Positions 15,399 through 23,429 are shown, counted from the stretch's first letter. The stretch is DNA of 30,456 bases from CAYYWV01 sp964531525 (GCA_964531525.1 CAZHDF010000022.1:1-30456); one strand, 5' to 3'. Made by a program: numbers and translations. Notes: generated from the sequence alone by a model not told the origin.

Positions 15399-16342
15399 CG
15401 CCCCTCCTCCGAATTGCCGACCAGGGCCTGGCGGCCGAGCTCGGCGAGTGTCGCGTTGATCCAGATGTCGTTGTCGATGTTGCCGAAGCCGTAGCCGCCG
15501 GGGTCAGCGCACAACCGCTTGAAATGCTCGTATTCCAGTTGCCAAGTCGGGTCGGGCTGAACGAGGGTCGTCGCCTGCTCGTCGGGGCGGCCGCTCGGTA
15601 GCTTGCGGTCGCGCAGGGTGAAGGTGCTCGGCCCCCATTTGCACAGCGACCGGATATGGGCGCTGCCGTTCTCGGCGTGAACATCGGCGTAGAAATCGTT
15701 GCGCCACGACAGCAGCATCATTTCGAGCTGCAATACCGGCGAGCCGTCGCTGGTGAAGACGATATGATCGAACGCGCGATTTTCGTGGCGGCGCGCGAAC
15801 TGGATGCGGAACGGCGCGTTCGGCTTGCCGAGCCAGAAGAGCACCGTGTCGAGCAGGTGCGAGCCGAGATCGGGAAGCACGCCCGCGCCCTGGTCGCGCC
15901 ATTCCGATTCGCGCACCAGCCGCGCCGTGCCGTTGCCGTAGAACATGCGCAACGAGTAGATTCGCTTGAGCACGCCCGAGGCGATCACCTCCTTCATGCG
16001 CACGAAATGCGGCTCGAAGCGGTGATTGTAGGCCGTGTAGCAGACCGCGCCGTTGTCGCGGGCGAGCGCCTTGAGCCGTTCGAGCCCGGCGGCGTCGGGC
16101 GAGAACAGCGGCTTCTCCACGAGAACGTGCTTGCCGCGCCCGAGCAGATATTCGAGAAGCGCGATCTTGGGCGCGTCCGGGGTGCAGACCAACGCCGCGT
16201 CGTAGGCGTCGAGCGGCACCTCCCGAACGTCCTTGTAGTCCACGCCGTCGCGGACCGGATCGACGGTGGCGACCGCCTCGGCGCCGGCGACCGCGCGCCG
16301 CTTGGCGCCTTGGATGCCCATGCCCAGGACGATCACCCGCAT
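15395..16342 (-). CDS. Gfo/Idh/MocA-family oxidoreductase
   Basis: This encodes 315 aa from ATG 16342 (MRVIVLGMGIQG), with GGGA upstream; a longer version from a TTG codon at 16396 is unlikely because it would run into the preceding gene. The N-terminal Rossmann fold carries GMGIQG, then VCTPDAPK and VLVEKPLF, with the family's EKP at residues 76-78. The catalytic-domain signature GVLPDLGSHLLD gives D158, G160 and H162. Such enzymes perform NAD(P)-dependent redox at a sugar carbon, often C3 of an NDP-sugar acid or keto-sugar. The short Rossmann loop after GMGIQG is unusual for the family. The 3' end overlaps the Cys-less dehydrogenase gene by 4 bases, so the two are made together. Confidence 0.83.
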   Translation of the reverse strand: MRVIVLGMGIQGAKRRAVAGAEAVATVDPVRDGVDYKDVREVPLDAYDAALVCTPDAPKIALLEYLLGRGKHVLVEKPLFSPDAAGLERLKALARDNGAVCYTAYNHRFEPHFVRMKEVIASGVLKRIYSLRMFYGNGTARLVRESEWRDQGAGVLPDLGSHLLDTVLFWLGKPNAPFRIQFARRHENRAFDHIVFTSDGSPVLQLEMMLLSWRNDFYADVHAENGSAHIRSLCKWGPSTFTLRDRKLPSGRPDEQATTLVQPDPTWQLEYEHFKRLCADPGGYGFGNIDNDIWINATLAELGRQALVGNSEEGR

Positions 16343-16370
16343 GGCGCGCGTCCCGGATGCGAGCCGGTTT

Positions 16371-17924
16371 TCAGGCGTAATTGGCTTCGCGTTCAACGTC
16401 GGAGATCTTTTTTATCATGCTGTCCGGCGTCACCGGCTTGTTTCCATTGTATTCGCATTCGATGCCGGCGGCCATGCAGCCGATGATCGAAGCCAGCACG
16501 TCGTTGCCGGTGGCGGCGATCGTCAGGGCCGCGTAGGCCAGTAGCGCATCGCCCGCGCCGACCGCGTCGCGGACATGGCCGGCGAAGCTGTCGACGACGA
16601 AGAAGGTGCGCGGATCGCCCTCGGGGCGCGTGCGGTAGGTGAGAATACCCCGGTCGCCGAGCTTGAGGATGAGTGTTTTGCATTTCGCCCGCTTGTGCAG
16701 CTCCGTGGCGAGCGGGCGGACGACCGAGTCCTGATCGCCGAGCGCGAAGCGGGCCTCGCGCTCGTTCGGCGTGATCAGATCGAATCCCTGGAATTCGGTG
16801 ATGTTGCCCCAACGGCTCGCGACCTGGCTGTCGGCGACGCGCAGCGCGCCGGGCGGGATCGCCTCGACCAGCGGGTCGATGGTGTAGCGGTTGAAAATAC
16901 CGTGGCGGAAATCGCTGAACAGGACGATGTCCGAGTCGTGCCCGGATACGGCCTCGCGGAACCGATCGACGACCTTGTCCGAGATCGATCGGTTGTCGAG
17001 GGTGTCGATCTTCAGCAGGCGATACCCGCCGGCGACCACCGCGTTCTTGTTGGTCGTCGGCCGGGTCTCGTCGATGATCGCGTTGACCTTGACGCCAAAG
17101 GCATCGAGATCGTCGAGAACGAAGTCGCGATAGGCGTCATCGCCGAGCACGGTGGTGAAGGTCACGTCCGCCCCGGCCGCCTTGAGATGCTTGGCGACGA
17201 TTCCGGCGCCGCCGACGAAATCGTCCTTCTTCTCGAAGCGGACGCTCAGGGTCGGGGTCTTGGTCATGCCGCCGATCATGGTGCAGTTGGTCAGCGAATC
17301 GACGATGGTGTCGCCGACCACATGGACGCGAATGCCGCGCAGCTTGGGAAGCGTGTCGTAGAGATCCTGAAAGCTATGCCCCTCGCCGTCGAGCAGCATC
17401 AAGAGCTTCTCGGTGCGGATGTTGGGCGGCGCCAGGTCGATGATCTGCGAGGACGAATAAACGATGTCGCCCGGCGTGAAGATGACCTCGCCGCCGTAGC
17501 TGTTGAGAACCTCGACCTCCTCCTGGGTTTTCGGATGGAGGCCGCCGTCCACGTACTCGTAGCCCTTGGCGAAGTAGTCCGGTTGCAGGATGCGCAGGTT
17601 CTCGTGCGGCGTCGGATTGGGGTCGATGATGACGTAATCGACGATCTCGAAGGCCGCGAGATTGAGCGCTCGCAGATCCTGGGGAACGTAGGGCCGGAAA
17701 TGGGCCTTGGCGATATGGGCGTCGGCCGTGAGGCTCGCAACCAGGATGTCGGCCTTCGTCTTGGCGTACATGAGATGGCGAAGATGGCCCGGATGCACCA
17801 CGTCGAAGGTGCCGTGGCACATGATGACCTTCTTGTCGCGCGGCCGCGGGCCGATGATCTCGCGAAGTTCGTCGACCGTCTTGATCTTGCGCGCCAATTG
17901 CTGGCGGGTCGCCCAATCCTTCAT
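16371..17924 (-). CDS. Bifunctional HldE-like protein with reversed domains (nucleotidyltransferase then PfkB kinase)
   Basis: This encodes 517 aa from ATG 17924. Residues about 30-165 are a cytidylyltransferase-like domain with GTFDVVHPGHLRHL (38-51; HPGH at 44-47) and the LQPDYFAKGYEY segment that matches the heptose-phosphate adenylyltransferase part of HldE. Residues about 195-510 are a PfkB/ribokinase-type domain (FVGGAGIVAKHL from 236; LITPNEREAR; LKLGDRG; the DAVGAGD motif at 453-459, D459 being the usual catalytic base). In canonical HldE the kinase comes first and the nucleotidyltransferase second, so the order here is inverted. The likely role is phosphorylation at C1 and nucleotidyl transfer on a heptose 7-phosphate-like substrate, working with the SIS and HAD proteins upstream. 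ADP, GDP or CDP specificity cannot be read. Confidence 0.83.
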   Translation of the reverse strand: MKDWATRQQLARKIKTVDELREIIGPRPRDKKVIMCHGTFDVVHPGHLRHLMYAKTKADILVASLTADAHIAKAHFRPYVPQDLRALNLAAFEIVDYVIIDPNPTPHENLRILQPDYFAKGYEYVDGGLHPKTQEEVEVLNSYGGEVIFTPGDIVYSSSQIIDLAPPNIRTEKLLMLLDGEGHSFQDLYDTLPKLRGIRVHVVGDTIVDSLTNCTMIGGMTKTPTLSVRFEKKDDFVGGAGIVAKHLKAAGADVTFTTVLGDDAYRDFVLDDLDAFGVKVNAIIDETRPTTNKNAVVAGGYRLLKIDTLDNRSISDKVVDRFREAVSGHDSDIVLFSDFRHGIFNRYTIDPLVEAIPPGALRVADSQVASRWGNITEFQGFDLITPNEREARFALGDQDSVVRPLATELHKRAKCKTLILKLGDRGILTYRTRPEGDPRTFFVVDSFAGHVRDAVGAGDALLAYAALTIAATGNDVLASIIGCMAAGIECEYNGNKPVTPDSMIKKISDVEREANYA

Positions 17925-17935
17925 CGCATCAGACC

Positions 17936-18931
17936 TCAACGCATGTACTTGAACCAGGTTTTGGTCGCTTCGTGGATCGATTCCGCGTCCCAAAGCGGCG
18001 CATTGCGCCAATAGTCGATGTCGTCGAGAATCCGGGCCACGCCCTCCTCGAACGAGACCAGGGGCTTCCAGCCGAGTTCGCGCTCGATCTTGCCGGTGTC
18101 GGCCCAGGTCACCTCGGGCTCGCCCGGGCGCTTGGGAACGTATTGCACCTCGCCCCCGCCGAGAAGCTCGACCAGCCGGTTGACGGTCTGCGGGTTGTTC
18201 GAGCCGAGATTCCAGACCTCGCCCCGGCGATCCGTCTCGGCGGCCATGAGAAAGGCGCGCGCGACGTCGGTGACATAGGCGAAGTCGCGCGACTGGGTGC
18301 CGTCGCCGACCACCGTGAACGGCGCCCCGGCGAGCTTTTGGCGCAGGAAAACGCCGAACACCGCGCCGTATGCGCCCGAGGTCCGGGACCGCGTGCCGTA
18401 GGCGTTGAAGATCCGGATCGCGTTGACCGGAAGGTCGTAGACCTGGTTCCAGTGAAAGGCGGTCTGCTCGCCCAGATATTTGCTGAGCGCATAGGGATAG
18501 CCGGGCCGGATCGGATGGTCCTCGCGGGTCGGGGTCCGGGCGAGCCCGTAGCACGACGACGAGGCCGCGTAGACGAACTTGGCCACCCCGGCGGCGCGGG
18601 CGCATTCGAGCATCTGCACCGTGCCCTGAACGTTGGTGGACATGTACTCGATCGGCCGCTCGATCGACGGAACGATGTCGCCGATGCCGGCGAAGTGAAA
18701 GACGTAGCGGGCGCCGTCGAACGCCTCGTCGCCCGGCTGGCAGGCGCGAATGTCGGCTTCGAAGAAGCGCACGTCCGGACTTTCCGCATGATGGGCGATG
18801 TTGGCCTTGCGGCCGCCGACCAGATTGTCAATGACATTCACCCGATAGCCGCGTTCGACCAGAAGGTCGACCATATGGCTACCGATGAACCCGGCCCCGC
18901 CAGTGACGACCGCCAGCGCTTCGGACGTCAT
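17936..18931 (-). CDS. Extended SDR, nucleotide-sugar epimerase-like
   Basis: This encodes 331 aa from ATG 18931, overlapping the stop of the upstream SDR gene by 4 bases (ATGA). NAD motif GGAGFIGS (residues 11-18), Ser124-126 in YAASSSCYG, and catalytic Y147/K151 in YPYALSKYLGE are all intact. The remainder has the UDP-glucose 4-epimerase/GDP-sugar epimerase pattern (INAIRIFNAYG-like segment at NAIRIFNAYGTRS; SRDFAYVTDVARAF; then RELGWKP and SFEEGVARIL). It most likely epimerises or dehydrates an NDP-sugar. The exact substrate is unknown; proximity to the HldE-like gene (11-base gap) suggests an NDP-heptose or derivative, comparable in role to HldD but not of the HldD type by motif. Confidence 0.85.
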   Translation of the reverse strand: MTSEALAVVTGGAGFIGSHMVDLLVERGYRVNVIDNLVGGRKANIAHHAESPDVRFFEADIRACQPGDEAFDGARYVFHFAGIGDIVPSIERPIEYMSTNVQGTVQMLECARAAGVAKFVYAASSSCYGLARTPTREDHPIRPGYPYALSKYLGEQTAFHWNQVYDLPVNAIRIFNAYGTRSRTSGAYGAVFGVFLRQKLAGAPFTVVGDGTQSRDFAYVTDVARAFLMAAETDRRGEVWNLGSNNPQTVNRLVELLGGGEVQYVPKRPGEPEVTWADTGKIERELGWKPLVSFEEGVARILDDIDYWRNAPLWDAESIHEATKTWFKYMR

Positions 18932-19926
18932 GCGGCGTTCAGCTTCTTGAGCGTTCGCACGTTGTAGTACCAGTCGTTGTCCATACTGTCGGGCAGCGCG
19001 CCCTCCTTGAACGCCTGGCACAGGTCGGCGATCGCCTCCTCGATGGTGTGCTTGGGCGTGAATCCCAGCACCCGACGGATCTTGTCCGAGTTGATGTGAT
19101 AGCTGCGGATGTCGTCGGTCGGCGTGGTGACGATGTCGATCGGCGCCTTCTCGGGAAAGATCTCCTCGACCACCTTCTTCACCAGAAGCGCGATCTCCAT
19201 GATGCTCATGTTCTGGTAGCCGCAGTTGAAGATCTGATCGGCGATCTTCTCCGCCGGCGCGACCAGCAGCAGCTTGCACAGGTCGATGTAGTCCTGGATG
19301 TGCAGGTTGGGGCGCAACTGGGTGCCGCCGAACACCGTGATCTTGCCGTTGGTGATCGCGTGGTTCGTCAGAATGTTGACCGACAGGTCGAGCCGCTGGC
19401 GCGGGGCGTAGCCGCAGACGGTGGCGGGGCGGAACACGACGCCCGTGAAGTCTGCGTCGGTATGCGCGAACAGGCGCGGCTCGCACATGCCCTTGTACTT
19501 GTTGTAGAGCGTGAGCGGGACCAGCGGGTGCTCCTCGGTCACGTTCGGCTGATCGGAGACCCCGTAGACCGAGCTCGACGAGGCGTAGATGAACCGCTTC
19601 ACGCCCACTTTCTTGGCCGCCACCACCATCGGTTCGAAGGCGTCGAGGTTGATCGACGTGCTGAGCGCCTCGTCGAGCTCGAAGCTCGCGTCGTTCGAAA
19701 TGCAGGCCAAGTGGATCACGGCGTCGTGGCCGCGCATCGCCTCGGCGAGCCGGTCGGTGTCGCGGATGTCGCCGCGGATGACCGTGAGCCGGGGATCGTC
19801 CTTCGGCAGGAAATCGTCGCCGAAATACATGATGTCGAAGACGGTGACGTCGTATCCGTCCGCGAGCAGTTGCGGGATCAGCGCGCTGCCCACATAACCG
19901 GCGCCGCCGGTAACGAGAACTTTCAT
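18928..19926 (-). CDS. Extended SDR, nucleotide-sugar epimerase/dehydratase-like
   Basis: This encodes 332 aa from ATG 19926 (AGAGG upstream). NAD motif GGAGYVGS (residues 7-14), YASSSSVYG with Ser117-119, and YNKYK (Y141, K145) are present, as is a FRPATVCGYAPRQRLD segment typical of SDRs in heptose and O-antigen loci. The C-terminus keeps the HIQDYIDLCKLLL and SYHINSDKIRRVLGF motifs. A role in converting an NDP-sugar (epimerisation or dehydration) is likely. It follows the transaldolase gene after 63 bases and overlaps the next SDR gene by 4 bases. The two tandem SDRs differ clearly in sequence and should act on successive intermediates. Confidence 0.85.
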   Translation of the reverse strand: MKVLVTGGAGYVGSALIPQLLADGYDVTVFDIMYFGDDFLPKDDPRLTVIRGDIRDTDRLAEAMRGHDAVIHLACISNDASFELDEALSTSINLDAFEPMVVAAKKVGVKRFIYASSSSVYGVSDQPNVTEEHPLVPLTLYNKYKGMCEPRLFAHTDADFTGVVFRPATVCGYAPRQRLDLSVNILTNHAITNGKITVFGGTQLRPNLHIQDYIDLCKLLLVAPAEKIADQIFNCGYQNMSIMEIALLVKKVVEEIFPEKAPIDIVTTPTDDIRSYHINSDKIRRVLGFTPKHTIEEAIADLCQAFKEGALPDSMDNDWYYNVRTLKKLNAA

Positions 19927-19989
19927 AGCGGCCTCTGCGCTCCTCTTGGGGTCGATTCGTTCGGGTTCATTCGGTCGGGTCGAGGGGCT

Positions 19990-20733
19990 CTATTCGGCGG
20001 GGACGCGATCGACGTTGATGCTGTAACCGGCCGCCGAGGCGTCGCGATAGAACATCTCCACCGTTTCGAGCGAGAACTGCGTGAGATCCTTGCCCGCGAG
20101 CGACAGCTTCTTGAGGATGTCGGGCGTCGCGGTGATGATGTGGCAGTTCACGGCGTCGGCCTGGAAAACGTTGAGAAGCTCGCGCGGGCTGGCCCAGATC
20201 AGCTCGGCCTTGGGCTTCGCCTTCATGATCTCGACCGCCTCGGCCATCAACGGCAGCGGGTCGCGGCCGGTGTCGGCGATGCGCCCGGCGAAGACCGAGA
20301 TGTTGGCCGCCGTTTCGGGGGCGAGCGCGTCGGTGATCTCGCGCACCTGGTCGAGCGTGAAAAGCGCGGTGACGTTGACCTGCACGCCGGCCGCCGACAG
20401 CTTGCGCACCAGCGGCGCCGAGGAGCGGCCCTTGGTGTTGGTGACCGGGATCTTGACGAACACGTTCGCGCCCCAGGACTGGATGCGCTCCGCCTGGGCT
20501 TCCATTTCGGCATGATCGTCGGCGAACACCTCGAACGAAACCGGCCGGTCGGGCACCACTTCCAGCACCCGCTTGGCGAAGGACTCGTAGTCCGTCACCC
20601 CCGCCTTGCGCATGAGCGTCGGGTTGGTGGTGAAACCCTTGATCTTCGGGTCGGCGTAGAGCGTCGCGATGCTGTCCAGATCGGCGCCGTCGGCGAACAG
20701 CTTTACGGCGAGGTCATGTGCGGGGCGTGGCAT
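19990..20733 (-). CDS. Transaldolase / fructose-6-phosphate aldolase-like protein
   Basis: This encodes 247 aa from ATG 20733, with AGGA just upstream. It has the short class-I aldolase barrel of the FSA/TalC branch: KGFTTNPTLMRKAG (residues 32-45), then VFVKIPVTNT with the Schiff-base Lys94. The length (about 220-250 aa) fits FSA or small transaldolases rather than the 310-aa TalB type. It would move or condense a C3 dihydroxyacetone unit between sugar phosphates. Its position between GmhB and sugar-nucleotide SDRs, overlapping gmhB by 31 bases, is unusual for a housekeeping pentose-phosphate enzyme. It suggests a dedicated role: supplying sedoheptulose 7-phosphate, or extending a sugar chain by three carbons. 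Confidence 0.85.
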   Translation of the reverse strand: MPRPAHDLAVKLFADGADLDSIATLYADPKIKGFTTNPTLMRKAGVTDYESFAKRVLEVVPDRPVSFEVFADDHAEMEAQAERIQSWGANVFVKIPVTNTKGRSSAPLVRKLSAAGVQVNVTALFTLDQVREITDALAPETAANISVFAGRIADTGRDPLPLMAEAVEIMKAKPKAELIWASPRELLNVFQADAVNCHIITATPDILKKLSLAGKDLTQFSLETVEMFYRDASAAGYSINVDRVPAE

Positions 20734-21293
20734 TTTTCCTGACGAAGGTTGTCTCGGTTGAGGATGAAGTCGGCGGCTTCGACGAGCGAGCCGACCCGGA
20801 CGAAGGGCTGGCTCGGCTGACGCTCGCGGTAGCCGGCGTCGATGAAGATCGCGATGCAGCCGGCCGCCTGGGCGGCCTCGACGTCGCGCCAGCGGTCGCC
20901 GACCATGTAGCTGTCGGCGAGGTCGATTCCGAGCGCCTCGGCGGCGGCGACGAGCATTCCGGGGCGCGGCTTGCGGCAGCGGCAGTCATGCGCGTCGGTA
21001 TGGTAGCACGTCCGAATGTCGTCGATCGGCAGCCATTCGCGCAGCTTGGCGTGCATTGCCTCGACGGTCGCACTCGACTGGCGGCCGGTCGCCACGTCGG
21101 GCTGGTTGGTGCAGACGACGATCGCGTAGCCCGCGTCGCGAAGCCGGCGCACCGCAGAAACGACGCCGTCGAAGAGCTGAAAATCCTCGATCCTGTCGGG
21201 CGGGAAGGATCGCCCGTCGCGTAGCGTCACGCGGTTCAGAACGCCGTCCCGGTCGAGAAAAACCGCCCGGCGCTTTTCCGCCCGGCGGGTCAC
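20703..21293 (-). CDS. gmhB: HAD-IIIA phosphatase, GmhB-like (heptose bisphosphate phosphatase)
   Basis: This encodes 196 aa. I place the start at GTG 21293, which overlaps the upstream stop as GTGA; a second GTG at 21296 is possible. HAD motif I is FLDRDGVLN (nucleophile D14, acid/base D16), motif II lies in VVCTNQPDVATG, and motif IV is GDRWRDVEAA. A zinc loop C96-x-H98-x5-C104-x-C106 (CYHTDAHDCRC) identifies the GmhB/histidinol-phosphatase branch. In heptose synthesis GmhB removes the C7 phosphate from heptose 1,7-bisphosphate before nucleotidyl transfer. Its place between the SIS isomerase and the HldE-like kinase/nucleotidyltransferase fits that step. Confidence 0.87.
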   Translation of the reverse strand: MTRRAEKRRAVFLDRDGVLNRVTLRDGRSFPPDRIEDFQLFDGVVSAVRRLRDAGYAIVVCTNQPDVATGRQSSATVEAMHAKLREWLPIDDIRTCYHTDAHDCRCRKPRPGMLVAAAEALGIDLADSYMVGDRWRDVEAAQAAGCIAIFIDAGYRERQPSQPFVRVGSLVEAADFILNRDNLRQEKCHAPHMTSP

Positions 21294-21874
21294 CACTTGG
21301 TCGCCGTCGTTTGCAACCCGGGGTGAGAGACGAGGCAGTGCCAGACGACCGCCTGAAAGGCTTCGGCGTGCGGCGTGACCCTTTCGGCGCGGACGGTCGG
21401 GACGATCACGACGGCGTGCCCCACCTTGGCGGTATAGCCGCCGTCGCGTCCGACGATGCCGAGGATGCGCGCGCCGCGTTCGGCGGCGAGTTGCAGGGCC
21501 TTGACGAGATTGGGGCTGACGTTGCGCTCCATGTTCCCCCCGCCCACCGACAGAACGAACACCGCGTCGCGTTCGCTCAACCGGCTGGTTTCCAGCCAGC
21601 CGGCGAAAACCGATTCCCAGCCTTCGTCGTTGGTGCGCGCCGTGAGCTCGGAGACGTTGTCGGTCGGCGCGTAGGTTTCAATGCCGCACAGCTTGCGGAA
21701 GTCGTTGACCGCGTGCGAGCAGTTCGCGGCGCTGCCGCCGACGCCCAGCATGAACAGACGCCCGCCGCGTGCGCGCAGCTCGCGCAGCTCCGCGGCCAGC
21801 CTCTCGACGGTTTCGACGTCGATCGTCGAGGCGACTTCGGCAACTTCCTTGAAATACGCGCACGCGTGCGTCAT
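21290..21874 (-). CDS. gmhA: SIS-domain phosphosugar isomerase, GmhA-like
   Basis: This encodes 194 aa from ATG 21874 (GGAACGAG upstream), close to the 192 aa of E. coli GmhA. The sugar-phosphate binding segment GVGGSAANCSH (residues 44-54), TNDEGWESVFAGWLE and LSVGGGNMERNVSPNLVKAL match the phosphoheptose isomerase branch, which converts sedoheptulose 7-phosphate to heptose 7-phosphate. Aligned by eye with E. coli GmhA, His61 and His180 correspond to His54 and His179. Glu65 corresponds to Asp58 and Gln172 to Glu171, so two metal/catalytic positions are conservatively changed. It is the first gene of the minus-strand operon. The substrate may therefore be a relative of sedoheptulose 7-phosphate rather than that compound itself. 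Confidence 0.82.
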   Translation of the reverse strand: MTHACAYFKEVAEVASTIDVETVERLAAELRELRARGGRLFMLGVGGSAANCSHAVNDFRKLCGIETYAPTDNVSELTARTNDEGWESVFAGWLETSRLSERDAVFVLSVGGGNMERNVSPNLVKALQLAAERGARILGIVGRDGGYTAKVGHAVVIVPTVRAERVTPHAEAFQAVVWHCLVSHPGLQTTATKW

Positions 21875-22080
21875 CTCGTTCCGATCCGCAACCTGGTGAT
21901 ACTCGTGCGCGGCGCGCCAAATATCGATTCATCCAACGCGAAGCGCATCCCGAAATTCGCACTCCGACGGCCCGCCGTATCGAACGGAGAATGATTTTCG
22001 GGGCCGGCGGGCCTCGATCGACGCGGCGCAAACGCTCAAACCGCGGCGCGCCGCCGATCGACGCGCCGCGAACTGAAAAT

Positions 22081-22098
22081 CACGGTTCGGATACCGTG
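22081..22098. repeat. Inverted repeat CACGGT-6-ACCGTG
   Basis: CACGGT and ACCGTG form a perfect 6-base inverted repeat around TCGGAT. It lies in the divergent intergenic region and may be a protein-binding site; no known consensus is recognised. Confidence 0.4.
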
Positions 22099-22102
22099 TG
22101 CA

Positions 22103-22115
22103 TGACAGGCTGTCA
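22103..22115. repeat. Inverted repeat TGACA-GGC-TGTCA
   Basis: This is a perfect 5-base dyad four bases after the previous repeat. Its TGACA/TGTCA half-sites share the GACAG/CTGTC core with the palindrome at 22250-22265 but in the opposite arrangement. It is a possible operator. Confidence 0.4.
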
Positions 22116-22249
22116 AGGACGCACGCGACCACCGCGGCGACGGCGCGTCGATCCGCCCGGCGCGCTCGTCGCCGTCGCCCGCTCGGCGCGGAATCGACAA
22201 CCGAGGCGTGTTTGACTTCCGTCATGGAACCATCGACGCTCCCCCGTAG

Positions 22250-22265
22250 ACTGTCCGCGGACAGT
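22250..22265. promoter_or_regulatory. Perfect 16-base palindrome, candidate operator
   Basis: ACTGTCCGCGGACAGT is a perfect 16-base palindrome 145 bases upstream of the E1 alpha start and 376 bases upstream of the gmhA-like start. Without a loop it is more likely a binding site for a dimeric regulator than an RNA hairpin. The regulator is unknown and is not encoded in the window. Confidence 0.5.
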
Positions 22266-22320
22266 TCGCCGGGGCGACGGCCGCAGACACGACCGCAAAC
22301 ATGGATCGTGCGCGCGAAAG

Positions 22321-22333
22321 GCATGGTTCATGC
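22321..22333. repeat. Inverted repeat GCATG-GTT-CATGC flanked by near-repeats
   Basis: A perfect 5-base dyad lies between two similar segments, TGCGCGCGAAAG (22309-22320) and TGCACGCGAAAG (22331-22342), which are direct near-repeats 22 bases apart. It lies just upstream of the -10-like TATAAC at 22349-22354, where an activator or repressor site for the TPP-enzyme genes would be expected. Confidence 0.4.
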
Positions 22334-22348
22334 ACGCGAAAGAACGTG

Positions 22349-22354
22349 TATAAC
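22349..22354 (+). promoter_or_regulatory. Candidate -10 element for the E1 alpha/beta genes
   Basis: TATAAC matches 5 of 6 bases of the sigma-70 -10 box. It lies 56 bases before the E1 alpha ATG. No good -35 is found at the expected distance (GTTCAT at 22326-22331 is the nearest), so an activator-dependent promoter is possible. Confidence 0.3.
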
Positions 22355-22409
22355 AAGAATTTCGCGTGGAAGAACGAGCGTAGCCGGAATACAGGAGACG
22401 GAAGGCGCG

Positions 22410-23429
22410 ATGCCCGAGTCAATCATGGACCCGACGAAGGATATCGCCGTTCACGAGGAATCGGCGCCGGCCGAGGTTTTGGTGCGGATGCACAAGGCGT
22501 TGCTTCGGATCCGCCACACGGAAGAGACCATCGCCAGGCGCTACGGCGAGCAGGAAATGCGCACCCCGACGCATCTCGGCACCGGCCAGGAAGCGGTGGC
22601 GGTGGGCGTGGCGACGGCGCTGCGCAAGGACGACGCGGTTTACAGCCACCATCGGTGCCACAACCACTATTTGGCCTGCGGGGGCAGCGTCTACCGGCTC
22701 GCGGCGGAGCTTTACGGCCGGGTCGACGGCTGTTCGCGCGGGCGCGGCGGCTCGGTCCACCTCACCGACCGGGACAACGGCTTTATCGTCTCCAGCGCCA
22801 TCCTCGGCGAGACCGCCGCCGTTGCGACGGGCAGCGCGCTCGCCTTCAAGATGGACGGCGAGGACCGCGTGGCCGCGTCCTTCTTCGGCGAGGCGACCTG
22901 CGAGGAAGGGATCCTTTACGAAAGCATGAACTACGCCGCGATCAACGCGCTGCCGGTCCTCTACATTTGCGAGAACAACCTGTACTCGACCGAAAGCCCG
23001 TTGGCGGTGCGCCAGCCCCCGGGCACCGAGCTTTGCGCGCGCGCGCGCAGCTTCATGGTCGCGACCGAGAAGGTCGACGGCAACGACGTCGCCGCCGTCT
23101 ATCTCGCCGCCCGCCGGGCGGTGGCCCGCGCCCGCGCCGGCCGGGGGCCGAGCTTCATCGAATGCTTCACCTACCGCTGGCGCGAGCATGTGGGGCCGCA
23201 GTTCGATCACGAGGCGGGGCGACGCTATCGCGGCAAGGCCGAGCTCGACGCCTGGATGGAGCGGTGCCCCGTGAAGCGAAGCGCCGCGCGCCTCGTCGAG
23301 ATGGGGCTCGCCGACGTGAGCGCGCTCGAAGCCTGGTCGACGACGATCGAGCGGGAGATCGCCGAGGATTTCGAGCGCGCTCGCAAGTCCCCCTGGCCCG
23401 AGCCCGAAAGCCTGTTCGATCACGCCTGA
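22410..23429 (+). CDS. TPP-dependent 2-oxoacid dehydrogenase E1-type alpha subunit
   Basis: This encodes 339 aa from ATG 22410, with AGGAG and GGAAGG upstream (22393-22405). It has the PDH/acetoin-dehydrogenase E1 alpha layout: THLGTGQEAVAVG (residues 54-66), YSHHRCHNHYLACGG (78-92), GRGGSVHLTD (111-120), and a TPP/Mg motif running from G160 to N189-N190. That motif begins G-E-A rather than the usual G-D-G, so the first Mg ligand is Glu161, with the expected spacing of about 27 residues to NN. The partner beta gene lies 45 bases downstream. No E2 or E3 gene is present, and the setting is a sugar locus, so it probably performs a stand-alone decarboxylation or two-carbon transfer on a sugar rather than acyl-CoA formation. 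Confidence 0.86.
   Translation: MPESIMDPTKDIAVHEESAPAEVLVRMHKALLRIRHTEETIARRYGEQEMRTPTHLGTGQEAVAVGVATALRKDDAVYSHHRCHNHYLACGGSVYRLAAELYGRVDGCSRGRGGSVHLTDRDNGFIVSSAILGETAAVATGSALAFKMDGEDRVAASFFGEATCEEGILYESMNYAAINALPVLYICENNLYSTESPLAVRQPPGTELCARARSFMVATEKVDGNDVAAVYLAARRAVARARAGRGPSFIECFTYRWREHVGPQFDHEAGRRYRGKAELDAWMERCPVKRSAARLVEMGLADVSALEAWSTTIEREIAEDFERARKSPWPEPESLFDHA

Larger units (their letters stand above)
21875..22409. promoter_or_regulatory. Divergent intergenic region between the heptose-like operon and the TPP-enzyme genes
   Basis: I see no gene in this 535-base stretch, which separates two divergent transcripts and must carry both start regions. It holds several inverted repeats (22081-22098, 22103-22115, 22250-22265 and 22321-22333), listed separately, and a -10-like TATAAC at 22349-22354. 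No clear -10/-35 pair was found for the minus-strand operon. Confidence 0.5.

Noticed and set aside
21875..22409. Small genes in the divergent intergenic region
   Set aside because: The short frames there have no ribosome sites and no protein-like composition, and inverted repeats explain the structure better.
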